Part shown: positions 1 to 9,732 of the stretch, piece by piece | Position numbering within the stretch: the first letter of the stretch is position 1 | Layout of the letters: each line of letters opens with the position of its first letter | Assembly: GCA_963775625.1 (NCBI GenBank) | Contig: CAVZJM010000004.1 | Location: forward strand, 124,001 to 188,000 | Length of the DNA stretch: 64,000 bases | Direction: 5' to 3' | Origin: JAIBJN01 sp963775625 | Lineage (GTDB): Bacteria; Actinomycetota; Thermoleophilia; Gaiellales; Gaiellaceae | Translations under genes and position numbers: made by a program | Notes under the pieces: generated by a model | Databases searched by the model: none | What the model was told of the DNA's origin: nothing | Seen by the model: the letters and a program-made list of their open reading frames with translations, nothing else

Positions 1-153
1 AACGACGACACGATCAAGGCGGCGGCGGAGCTCGCCGCCGAGGCCGCGCAGCCGCATAGCGACGAGCGCGGGAGCGCCGACTACAAGCGGAGCGTGGTCC
101 GCGTCTTCACGGAGCGAGGGCTCCGGAAGGCCGCGGCCACGGCGGCCGCGTGA
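1..153 (+). CDS. coxM: CO dehydrogenase medium (FAD) subunit, C-terminal fragment
   Basis: This is the last 50 codons of a gene that begins before the window and ends at TGA 151-153. The visible end contains RGSADYKRSVVRVFTERGL, which matches the C-terminal domain of CoxM/XdhB-type FAD subunits. It lies 10 bp upstream of coxS and is followed by coxL. This M-S-L order is characteristic of form I aerobic CO dehydrogenase. The subunit passes electrons from the 2Fe-2S clusters of CoxS to FAD and then to quinone. The FAD-binding motifs lie outside the window, so assignment rests on the tail and the context. Confidence 0.8.
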   Translation, partial: NDDTIKAAAELAAEAAQPHSDERGSADYKRSVVRVFTERGLRKAAATAAA

Positions 154-163
154 GGAGGGGACG

Positions 164-667
164 ATGACCGAGACTGCTGTCGAGACCGGGAAGTTCACCT
201 ACCCGGTCACCGTGACGGTCAACGGCGCCTCGCACGCGCAGGAGGTCGAGACGCGGCTTCTGCTCGTCCACTTCCTCCGCGAGACGCTCGGGCTCACCGG
301 GACGCACATCGGCTGCGACACGACCAGCTGCGGCGCCTGCACCGTGCTGGTGGACGGGACGCCCGTGAAGTCGTGCACGATGTTTGCCGTCCAGGCCGAC
401 GGGTCCGAGGTGACGACGGTCGAGGGCCTGGCCCCGGCGGGCGGACTCAGCCCCGTGCAGGAGGGCTTCCACGAGGAGCATGGGCTCCAGTGCGGCTTCT
501 GCACGCCCGGGATGATGCTGACCGCGACCGCGCTCCTGGCCGAGAACCCGGACCCGAGCGAGGAGGAGATCCGCTGGGCGATCAGCGGCCAGATCTGTCG
601 CTGCACCGGATACCAGAACATCGTCAAGGCGGTTCAGTACGCCGCCGCCAAGGGAAAGGAGAGCTAG
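164..667 (+). CDS. coxS: CO dehydrogenase small subunit, 2Fe-2S protein
   Basis: A 167-residue protein with the two iron-sulfur modules of the CoxS family. The N-terminal plant-ferredoxin-like cluster uses C51, C56, C59 and C71. The C-terminal helical cluster uses C110, C113, C145 and C147 (CGFCTPGMM and CRCTGY motifs). It relays electrons from the Mo/Cu site of CoxL to FAD in CoxM. A strong purine-rich ribosome site (GAGGAGGGG, about 153-161) sits just before ATG 164. It is followed 2 bp later by coxL. Confidence 0.93.
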   Translation: MTETAVETGKFTYPVTVTVNGASHAQEVETRLLLVHFLRETLGLTGTHIGCDTTSCGACTVLVDGTPVKSCTMFAVQADGSEVTTVEGLAPAGGLSPVQEGFHEEHGLQCGFCTPGMMLTATALLAENPDPSEEEIRWAISGQICRCTGYQNIVKAVQYAAAKGKES

Positions 668-669
668 CC

Positions 670-3018
<2,349 letters not shown>

Positions 3019-3044
3019 GCACCTCGTCCCGTTCGACCACGTCC

Positions 3045-3093
3045 GTCCCCGGCAGGTCCTGGGGTCAGACCCCTGGGCATGTCCCGGGACGTC
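3045..3093 (+). repeat. Imperfect hairpin with GGGGTCAGACCC core, copy 1
   Basis: Just after coxL, an imperfect inverted repeat is centred on GGGGTCAGACCCC (3061-3073). Its flanks GTCCCC-GG and CC-GGGAC can pair. The core recurs at 3155-3167 and about 9579-9589. It may be a REP-like palindrome or an mRNA-processing/terminator structure within the cox operon. No U-tract follows. Confidence 0.6.
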
Positions 3094-3144
3094 CCTTTCG
3101 GCCGTCGTTGTGCGTGTTCTGTCACATACATCCCGGCCGCGACG

Positions 3145-3177
3145 GCCACGCCCCGGGGTCAGACCCCGGCGCGTGGC
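3145..3177 (+). repeat. Imperfect hairpin with GGGGTCAGACCC core, copy 2
   Basis: Arms GCCACGCCCCGG (3145-3156) and CCGGCGCGTGGC (3166-3177) pair with one mismatch around the GGTCAGACC centre. The following CACAGGGGACA closely resembles CGCAGAGGACA after the copy at 9568-9599, so the repeat unit extends past the hairpin. It lies 25 bp upstream of the XdhC-YHS gene. Confidence 0.65.
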
Positions 3178-3202
3178 CACAGGGGACAGTGGAGGTGCGC
3201 CC

Positions 3203-4045
3203 GTGAACGCGGCCGAGGTCCTCGTCGAGGCGGGTAAGCTCGCCGCCGAGGGGAAGCCCTATGCGCTCGCCACGGTCGTCAACGTCGTCCGTCCCGCCTC
3301 CGCGCGGCGCGGCGACCGCGCGCTCGTCACTCCCGACGGGCGCGTCACCGGCTGGATCGGGGGCGCCTGCTCGGAGCCGACCGTCGTCCGCGAGGCGCTC
3401 CGCGCGCTCGCCGAGGGCGAGCCTCGCCTCGCCCGCATGGAGGGCGAGTGCGCCTCCGAGGGGGTGGTCGAAGTGCTGATCGAGCCTGTCGTTCCCGCTC
3501 CTCTCCTGGCGATCCTGGGGGAGAGCCCGGCTGCGCGCACACTCGGCGCGCTCGCTCGCACCGTGGGCTGGCGGGTCCGGGACGACGGCGTCGAGGGGGC
3601 AGACGCCGTCGTCGTGGCGACCATGGGCCACGGCGACGATGACCTGCTCGCGGCGGCGCTTCACTCCGGCGCCGGCTACGTCGGCCTCGTGGCGAGCGCC
3701 AAGCGGGCCGCGACCGTGCTCGCCGAGCTCCGCGCGCGCGGCCTCGACGAGGAGGCGGTGCTCCGCGTCCGCGCTCCCGCCGGGCTCGACCTGGGCCCCT
3801 CCTCCCAGGAGGAGATCGCCGTGGCCATCCTCGCGGAGCTGGTCGCGTGGCGGCACACGCGCGGGGAGAGCCCCGTGCCGGCTCCGGCCGAGGCCGTCGA
3901 CCCCGTCTGTGGCATGACCGTGGCGGTCGGGGCCGCCGCCGAGCAGACCGTCCACGAGGGGGTGACCGTCTTCTTCTGCTCCGCACACTGTCGGGCACGC
4001 TTCGAGGCGGAGCCCGAGCGGTACAGTGGCCTGAGAGCCTCGTGA
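3203..4045 (+). CDS. XdhC/CoxI-family maturation factor fused to a YHS metal-binding domain
   Basis: A 280-residue protein from GTG 3203 with an AGTGGAGGTG ribosome site. Residues 1-75 form the XdhC_CoxI domain with the conserved GGACSE motif. About 95-215 is the Rossmann-like XdhC_C domain. About 232-275 is a YHS domain with DPVCGM (from D233) and FFCSAHCRARF. XdhC proteins bind molybdenum cofactor and promote its sulfuration and insertion. YHS domains are cysteine-containing metal-binding modules often found with copper proteins. Given the preceding form I CoxL with a Mo-S-Cu site, a role in copper or sulfur insertion is a reasonable inference but untested. Its stop overlaps the next start (GTGA). 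Confidence 0.85.
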   Translation: MNAAEVLVEAGKLAAEGKPYALATVVNVVRPASARRGDRALVTPDGRVTGWIGGACSEPTVVREALRALAEGEPRLARMEGECASEGVVEVLIEPVVPAPLLAILGESPAARTLGALARTVGWRVRDDGVEGADAVVVATMGHGDDDLLAAALHSGAGYVGLVASAKRAATVLAELRARGLDEEAVLRVRAPAGLDLGPSSQEEIAVAILAELVAWRHTRGESPVPAPAEAVDPVCGMTVAVGAAAEQTVHEGVTVFFCSAHCRARFEAEPERYSGLRAS

Positions 4046-5037
4046 GAGACGTCCTCGAGACCCTCGAGCGCTGGGCCGCCGACGGGACGCCTGTCGCCAT
4101 CGCCACCGTCGTCGACACCGAGCGCTCGGCCCCGCGCGATCCGGGCGCCGTCTTGGCCGTGTCCGACGCAGGCGAGGTCGCGGGCTCCGTGACCGGCGGC
4201 TGCGTCGAGCCTGCCGTCTACGGCGAGGCCCGCGACGTGCTCGCCGGCGGCGCGCCGCGGCTGAAGACGTACGGCATCGCCGACGACGAGGCCTTCGAGG
4301 TCGGGCTCCCGTGCGGGGGCACCGTGCACATCTTCGTCGACCGCCTCGACCCGGAGCTGGTCGCGCCCATCGCCGAGGCGGTGCGCGAGGAGCGGCCGAT
4401 CGCGCTCGAGATCGCGATCACCGGCGAGAACGCCGGCGCCAAGCGCCTCGTCGGCCCCGAGGACACGGGCCCCGCCGCCGAGCTGCTCGCCCGCGGCGAG
4501 ACCGGGATCATCGACGGCCCGGAGGGCCAGGTCTTCGTCTCGTCCTTCGCGCCCAGGCCGAACATGTACGTCTTCGGCGCCGTCGACCACGCCGCCGCCC
4601 TCGCCTCGATGGGGCGCTACCTCGGCTTCCGGGTCACCGTCTGCGACGCGCGGGCGAAGTTCGTCACCCCCGAGCGCTTCCCCGACGTGGACGAGCTCGT
4701 CGTCGAGTGGCCCGACAAGTTCCTGGAGAACGCTCCCGTGGACGAGCGCACCGCCATCTGTGTGCTGACCCACGACCACAAGTTCGACATCCCGGCGCTG
4801 AAGGTCGCGCTGGGGACGCCGGCCGGCTACATCGGCGCGATGGGCGCCCGCCGCACCAACGAGGACCGGGCCGAGCGCCTCCGCGCCGAGGGAGTCACCG
4901 ACGAGGAGATCGCCCGCATCCATGCGCCGATCGGCCTCAAGATCGGCTCGCGGACCCCCGAGGAGGTCGCCGTCGCCATCGCCGCCCAGATCGTCCAGGT
5001 CCTGCGCTCCCCGAGACCCCAGGAGATCGCCGCTTGA
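4042..5037 (+). CDS. XdhC-family molybdenum-enzyme maturation protein
   Basis: A 331-residue protein from GTG 4042, overlapping the previous stop by four bases. The N-terminal XdhC_CoxI domain carries VTGGCVEPAVYG with the conserved cysteine. The C-terminal XdhC_C Rossmann domain runs from about residue 170 and includes YIGAMGARR. The family binds Mo cofactor and delivers it in sulfurated form to xanthine- and CO-dehydrogenase-type enzymes. It is the full-length, YHS-free counterpart of the upstream gene. CoxF is a possible orthologue, but I leave the symbol blank because the family is hard to subdivide by eye. Confidence 0.88.
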   Translation: MRDVLETLERWAADGTPVAIATVVDTERSAPRDPGAVLAVSDAGEVAGSVTGGCVEPAVYGEARDVLAGGAPRLKTYGIADDEAFEVGLPCGGTVHIFVDRLDPELVAPIAEAVREERPIALEIAITGENAGAKRLVGPEDTGPAAELLARGETGIIDGPEGQVFVSSFAPRPNMYVFGAVDHAAALASMGRYLGFRVTVCDARAKFVTPERFPDVDELVVEWPDKFLENAPVDERTAICVLTHDHKFDIPALKVALGTPAGYIGAMGARRTNEDRAERLRAEGVTDEEIARIHAPIGLKIGSRTPEEVAVAIAAQIVQVLRSPRPQEIAA

Positions 5038-5594
5038 AGCTGGAGAACTCGTTCGAGGTCGCCGCGCCCCCGGAGAAGGCGTGGGCTCTCCTCATGGACG
5101 TCCCGCGCATCGTTCCCTGCATGCCCGGGGCGACGCTGGACGAGGTGGTCGACGAGAACCACTGGAAGGCGACGATGCAGGTGAGGCTCGGCCCGATCGG
5201 GCTCACCTTCGCCACGGACGTCGAGCGGAAGGAGGCGGACGAGGCCAATCGCCGCGTCGTGCTCGGCGCCAACGCCCGCGAGACGCGCAACCGCGGGCGC
5301 GCGAGCGCGACGATCGAGTCGGCGCTGACGCCGACCGCGGGCGGGACGAAGATCGACCTCGTCACCGACCTCTCGCTCTCCGGCACCGTCGCCCAGTACG
5401 GGCGCGGGATGATCGCGGACATCTCCTCGCAGATGGTCACGAGCTTCGCCCAGTGCCTCGAAGCCCAGCTCGGAGCCTCCGCCGCGGAGGCGGAGCAGGC
5501 CGTCGCCGCCCAGGCGAAGCCGATTTCCGGGCTCTCACTCTTCTTCGGCAGCCTCTGGCGCCGCATCCGACGGATCGGAAGGAGGTCGAGTTGA
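5034..5594 (+). CDS. coxG: CoxG-like SRPBCC membrane-anchor protein
   Basis: A 186-residue protein read from TTG 5034, which overlaps the upstream TGA (TTGA), with AGGAGA upstream at 5021-5026. Residues 1-145 match the polyketide-cyclase/SRPBCC fold of CoxG: start LENSFEVAAPPEKAW, the family's PCMPGA motif near residue 25. The tail (about 160-186) is a hydrophobic stretch followed by many arginines, suiting peripheral membrane attachment. CoxG recruits CO dehydrogenase to the membrane in Oligotropha. It sits between the form I and form II enzymes and could serve either. Confidence 0.85.
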   Translation: MKLENSFEVAAPPEKAWALLMDVPRIVPCMPGATLDEVVDENHWKATMQVRLGPIGLTFATDVERKEADEANRRVVLGANARETRNRGRASATIESALTPTAGGTKIDLVTDLSLSGTVAQYGRGMIADISSQMVTSFAQCLEAQLGASAAEAEQAVAAQAKPISGLSLFFGSLWRRIRRIGRRSS

Positions 5595-6049
5595 CACAGA
5601 TTTCGATTTCGGTGAACGGCGAGAGCCGCTCGGCGGAGGTGGAGCCGAGACAGCTCCTCGTCTACTTCCTGCGCGAGCAGCTCGGGCTGACGGGCACGGT
5701 CGTCGGCTGTGACACGTCCTCGTGCGGGGCGTGCACGGTGCTCCTCGACGGCGAGTCCGTGAAGTCGTGCACCGTCCTCGCCGTTCAGGCCGACGGCCAC
5801 GAGGTGACGACGATCGAGGCGCTCGCCTCGAACGGCACGCTCCACCCCGTCCAGCAGGCCTTCCACGAGGCGCACGGCCTCCAGTGCGGCTACTGCACGC
5901 CCGGCATGGTCATGGCCACGATCAGCCTGCTCGCGGAGAGCCCGAGCCCGAGCGACGAGGAGATCCGGCACGCGCTCGAGGGCAACCTCTGCCGCTGCAC
6001 GGGCTACGTGAACATCGTCAAGGCGGTCAAGGCCGCCGCGGCGGCCTGA
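5591..6049 (+). CDS. coxS: Form II CO dehydrogenase-like small subunit, 2Fe-2S protein
   Basis: A 152-residue protein from TTG 5591, overlapping the coxG stop and preceded by AAGGAGGT. Cluster ligands are C40, C45, C48 and C60, then C99, C102, C134 and C136. It closely resembles the first CoxS in this window (shared LREQLGLTG, GCDTSSCGACTVLLDG, HGLQCGYCTPGM), suggesting operon duplication. It begins a second S-L-M set, the order typical of form II enzymes. Confidence 0.92.
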   Translation: MTQISISVNGESRSAEVEPRQLLVYFLREQLGLTGTVVGCDTSSCGACTVLLDGESVKSCTVLAVQADGHEVTTIEALASNGTLHPVQQAFHEAHGLQCGYCTPGMVMATISLLAESPSPSDEEIRHALEGNLCRCTGYVNIVKAVKAAAAA

Positions 6050-6060
6050 GGGGAGGGGAG

Positions 6061-8421
6061 ATGGCGACCACGGAAGAAAAGACGACCTACATCGGCGCCT
6101 CGGTCGAGCGCAAGGAAGACGCTCGCCTGCTTCGCGGGGAGACACGCTGGGTCGACAACATGACGCTCCCCGGGATGCTCTGGATGGCGGTCGTGCGCAG
6201 CCCGTACGCGCACGCGAAGATCGGGAAGGTCGACCTCTCGAAGGCTCTCGCGGCAGACGGTGTCGTCGCGGCGTTCTCGGGTGCCGACCTGGCGGAGGAA
6301 TGGGCGGGCTCGCTTCCATGCGCCTGGCCTGTGACCGGCGACTGCCACATTCCCCAGCACCATCCGCTCAGCGCGGACAAGGCCCGCTACGCGGGCGACG
6401 GCGTCGCCGTCGTCGTGGCGGAGAGCCGCGCGCTCGCGAAGGACGCCGCCGAGCTCGTCGAGGTCGACTACGAACCGCTTACGGCGGTCACCGACGTCGG
6501 CGAAGCGGTGAAGGACTCGGCGCCGCTCGTCCACGACGAGTACGACCACAACCGCGCCTTCACCTGGCCGCTGCAGACCGGCGAGGTCGACCGGCTCTTC
6601 TCCGAGGCGGCGGTCACCGTCAAGGAGCACTACCGCCAGCAGCGGCTGATCCCGAACGCGATCGAGCCGCGCAGCGTGCTCGTCCAACCCGTGCTCGCGA
6701 CGGACGAGTACACGATGTGGTCGGCAACGCAGGTGCCGCACATCGCGCGGGTGACCCTCTCCGGCACGACGGGGATCCCGGAGACCAAGCTGCGTGTCAT
6801 TGCCCCCGACGTCGGCGGCGGGTTCGGCTCGAAGCTCAACGTCTACGCGGAGGAGGCCCTCTGCCTCGTGCTCGCGCGGCGGCTGGGCCTTCCGATCAAG
6901 TGGACCGAGGAACGGTCCGAGAACTACGTGGCCACCATCCACGGCCGCGACGTCCTGCAGGAGATCGAGCTCGCGGCGAGCGCGGAGGGGAAGATCACCG
7001 CCGTCCGCGTCCGCCTGACGGCCGCCATGGGCGCGTATATGCAGCTCGTCTCGCCCGGAATCCCGCTGCTCGGCGCCTGGCTCTACGCGGGGTGCTATGA
7101 CGTGGAGGCATACGACTTCGAGTGCGTCGGCGTCTTTACGAACACGACTCCGACGGACGCGTATCGCGGCGCGGGCCGCCCGGAGGCGACGTACGCGATC
7201 GAGCGGGCGGTGGACACGCTCGCGCGCAAGCTGGACATGGATCCGGTCGAGTTGCGGCGCAAGAACTTCATCACGGACTTTCCAGCTGCGATCGCGTCCG
7301 GACTGGAGATCGACTCCGGCGACTTCCACGCCTCGCTCGACAAGGCGCTCGAGCTCGTCGACTACGACGGGTTCCGTCGAGACCAGGCCGAGCGCCGCGG
7401 GCGCAGCGACTCGAAGCAGATAGGCATCGGCTTCTCGACCTATGTCGAGATGTGCGGCCTCGCGCCGTCGCGCATCCTCGGCGCGATCCGCTATGGCGCC
7501 GGCGGCTGGGATGCTGCCACGGTCCGCTGCCTCCCCACCGGCACCGTCCAGGTCCTGATCGGTACCTCGCCGCACGGGCAAGGGCACGTGACGACCTTCT
7601 CGCAGATCGTCGCCGACCAGCTCGGCGTCCCGATCGAGAACGTCGAGGTGCTGCACGGCGACACGACGGTGATCCCGCTCGGCATGGATACCTACGGGAG
7701 CCGCAGCCTCGCCGTCGGGGGAGTGGCCCTCTACCACGCCACCGAGAAGGTGATCGCAAAGGCGCGAAAGATCGCCGCTCACCAGCTCGAGGTGGCGGAG
7801 GACGATCTCGAGTACGCGGGCGGTCGCTTCACGATCGCGGGCACGGACAAGTCAATGAGCGTCACGGACGCTGCGCTGTCGGCCTGGACGGCCCACAACC
7901 TGCCGGACGGGCTCGAGCCGGGCCTCGAGGACTCGTACGTCTACGACCCGCCCAATTTCAGCTGGCCGGCCGGCTGCCACATCGCCGTCGTCGAGATCGA
8001 CGCCGAAACAGGCGTGGTCGAGCTGACTCGCTACCTCGCCGTCGACGACGTGGGCACCGTGATCAATCCGATGATCGTGGACGGCCAGGTGCACGGCGGC
8101 ATCGCGCAAGGCGTTGCGCAGGCCCTCTACGAGGAGGCGATCTACGACGAAGCGGGCAACCTGTCCACGGGCTCCATGATCAGCTACCTCGTGCCGTCCG
8201 CAGTCGAGCTGCCGAACTTCGAGCTCGAGCGGACGGAGAGCCCGAGCCCGACGAATCCCATGGGCGTGAAGGGCGTCGGCGAGACCGGCACGATCGCCTC
8301 GACTGCGGCGGTCATGAACGCGGTCGTCGACGCGCTCTCGCCCTACGGGGTCACCGACGTCGAGATGCCTGCGAAGCCCGAGACGGTCTGGCGCGCGATC
8401 CAGGAAGGAGGTGCGAAGTGA
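6061..8421 (+). CDS. coxL: Form II (putative) CO dehydrogenase large subunit
   Basis: A 786-residue molybdopterin subunit from ATG 6061 with a GAGGGGAGGGGAG ribosome site. The active-site motif is AYRGAGR (residues 367-373), the form II/BMS signature, so no copper-binding cysteine is present at that place. The catalytic glutamate is E741 (GVGET). Form II enzymes are in the molybdenum hydroxylase family, but their CO activity is disputed and the true substrate may differ. Its stop overlaps the coxM start (GTGA). Confidence 0.92.
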   Translation: MATTEEKTTYIGASVERKEDARLLRGETRWVDNMTLPGMLWMAVVRSPYAHAKIGKVDLSKALAADGVVAAFSGADLAEEWAGSLPCAWPVTGDCHIPQHHPLSADKARYAGDGVAVVVAESRALAKDAAELVEVDYEPLTAVTDVGEAVKDSAPLVHDEYDHNRAFTWPLQTGEVDRLFSEAAVTVKEHYRQQRLIPNAIEPRSVLVQPVLATDEYTMWSATQVPHIARVTLSGTTGIPETKLRVIAPDVGGGFGSKLNVYAEEALCLVLARRLGLPIKWTEERSENYVATIHGRDVLQEIELAASAEGKITAVRVRLTAAMGAYMQLVSPGIPLLGAWLYAGCYDVEAYDFECVGVFTNTTPTDAYRGAGRPEATYAIERAVDTLARKLDMDPVELRRKNFITDFPAAIASGLEIDSGDFHASLDKALELVDYDGFRRDQAERRGRSDSKQIGIGFSTYVEMCGLAPSRILGAIRYGAGGWDAATVRCLPTGTVQVLIGTSPHGQGHVTTFSQIVADQLGVPIENVEVLHGDTTVIPLGMDTYGSRSLAVGGVALYHATEKVIAKARKIAAHQLEVAEDDLEYAGGRFTIAGTDKSMSVTDAALSAWTAHNLPDGLEPGLEDSYVYDPPNFSWPAGCHIAVVEIDAETGVVELTRYLAVDDVGTVINPMIVDGQVHGGIAQGVAQALYEEAIYDEAGNLSTGSMISYLVPSAVELPNFELERTESPSPTNPMGVKGVGETGTIASTAAVMNAVVDALSPYGVTDVEMPAKPETVWRAIQEGGAK

Positions 8422-9239
8422 TCCCGGCCAAGTTCGACTACGAGGCTGCCGAGTCCGTCGACCACGCGATCGAGCTTCTCGGCTCCGGCAGGGACGCGAA
8501 GCTCCTTGCGGGCGGCCACTCGCTTCTCCCGCTGATGCGGCTGAGGCTCGCAAGGCCCGAGCTGCTCGTCGACATCGGCCGGGTCTCCGACCTCTCCTAC
8601 GTGAAGGAAGACGGCGACGCGATCGCCATCGGGGCGCTCACGCGCTACCGCGACCTCGAGCAGAGCGAGCTCCTGCAGGCCGAGTGCCCGATCGTCGCCG
8701 AGACCGCCGGCCGCGTCGGCGATCCGCAGGTCCGGCACCGCGGGACGATCGGAGGCTCCGTCGCCCACTGCGACCCGGCTTCCGACGCGCCGACCGTCCT
8801 CCTGGCGCTCGAGGCGGAGCTCGTCGTCAAGGGCCCGAAAGGGGAGCGTCGGCTCCCGGTCGCCGAGAGCTTCGGCGGCTTCCTCCAGACCGCCCTGGAT
8901 CCGCAGGAGGTCCTGACCGAGATCCGGGTCCCGAAGACGGGAGCCGGCGGCTGGGCGTACGAGAAGTCCACCCGGCGGGCCCAGGACTGGGCCACCGTCG
9001 GCGTCGCCGCGGTGCGAATGAACGGCGGCGCCCACGTCGCGCTCACGAACATGGGCGCGACGGCGCTCCGCGCGAGCGGCGTCGAGAAGGCGCTCTCGTC
9101 GGGCTCCGACCCGGCCAAGGCCGCCGAGCACGCCGCGGAGGGCACCAGCCCGCCGAGCGACCACAACGCCAGCGCCGAGTACCGCGAGCACCTCGTCCGC
9201 GTCCTCACGCGGCGGGCCCTCGAGGAGGCACTGAGCTAG
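8418..9239 (+). CDS. coxM: Form II CO dehydrogenase-like medium subunit, FAD protein
   Basis: A 273-residue protein from GTG 8418. FAD motifs are AGGHS (31-35) and TIGGS (110-114), followed by the usual C-terminal CO dehydrogenase flavoprotein domain ending AEYREHLVRVLTRRALEE. It completes the S-L-M set and moves electrons from the iron-sulfur subunit to its acceptor. The ribosome site GGAGGTG overlaps the end of coxL. Confidence 0.92.
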   Translation: MIPAKFDYEAAESVDHAIELLGSGRDAKLLAGGHSLLPLMRLRLARPELLVDIGRVSDLSYVKEDGDAIAIGALTRYRDLEQSELLQAECPIVAETAGRVGDPQVRHRGTIGGSVAHCDPASDAPTVLLALEAELVVKGPKGERRLPVAESFGGFLQTALDPQEVLTEIRVPKTGAGGWAYEKSTRRAQDWATVGVAAVRMNGGAHVALTNMGATALRASGVEKALSSGSDPAKAAEHAAEGTSPPSDHNASAEYREHLVRVLTRRALEEALS

Positions 9240-9263
9240 AGGAGGCGAAATCCCAGGGGCAAG

Positions 9264-9566
9264 ATGCCCCCGGAGCCGACGTACTACGTCCAGATCTCCG
9301 ACCCCGAGGAGCCGGAGCGCTGGCACACGGTCGCGCGCGTCGAGGGCCGTGAGCTGGCGGACGAGGTCATCCGCCTGGCTCAGGGCTCCTACATGCGGAC
9401 GACCGTGCTGGCCGAGTCGCACTACCGCGGGCGGGCCGTCTCGCGCTCGCAGCTCCGCAAGGACAAGCGCCTGGCGCACGCCGACTGGGAGCTCGGCATG
9501 GGCGAGCACCGCCACTACGGCCGCGCGCTGGTCGACAAGGCCCGGGCGAACCTGGGCGTCCACTAG
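9264..9566 (+). CDS. Conserved-looking hypothetical protein, last gene of the cox operon
   Basis: A 100-residue charged protein from ATG 9264 with AGGGG seven bases upstream. I do not recognise a family. It has no signal peptide or membrane segment. Notable are the aromatic start PTYYVQISDP and a His/Arg-rich tail. It lies 24 bp after coxM on the same strand and ends at a hairpin (9568-9599), so it is probably cotranscribed with cox. A role tied to the enzymes is only a guess from position. Confidence 0.6.
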   Translation: MPPEPTYYVQISDPEEPERWHTVARVEGRELADEVIRLAQGSYMRTTVLAESHYRGRAVSRSQLRKDKRLAHADWELGMGEHRHYGRALVDKARANLGVH

Positions 9567-9567
9567 A

Positions 9568-9599
9568 GCCACGTCCAGGGGTCAGACCCTGGACGTGGC
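9568..9599 (+). repeat. Perfect hairpin with GGGGTCAGACCC-type core, copy 3; probable end of cox operon
   Basis: Perfect 13-bp arms GCCACGTCCAGGG (9568-9580) and CCCTGGACGTGGC (9587-9599) enclose GTCAGA. It shares core and 3' flank (GTGGCCGCAGAGGACA) with the copy at 3145-3190. It sits two bases after the stop of the last cox-operon gene, so it could act as a terminator, although no U-tract follows. Confidence 0.65.
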
Positions 9600-9676
9600 C
9601 GCAGAGGACACCCCGAATGCCACGGAAGTGTCACAGCGTCCGCTCGGTGGGCGGCTCGGCGGCCGGTAGCCTGAAT

Positions 9677-9713
9677 CTCGACCTTTGAGGGTCGAGGCCT
9701 CGCGTGCCGAGGC
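9677..9713 (+). other. Two tandem small hairpins upstream of a metallophosphoesterase gene
   Basis: CTCGACC (9677-9683) pairs with GGTCGAG (9690-9696). Immediately after, GCCTCG (9697-9702) pairs with CGAGGC (9708-9713). They lie 20-56 bp before the ATG at 9733, in the likely 5' leader. They could be a transcript structure. No known riboswitch is recognised. Confidence 0.4.
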
Positions 9714-9732
9714 CGACACTTGAGGGACGGGA

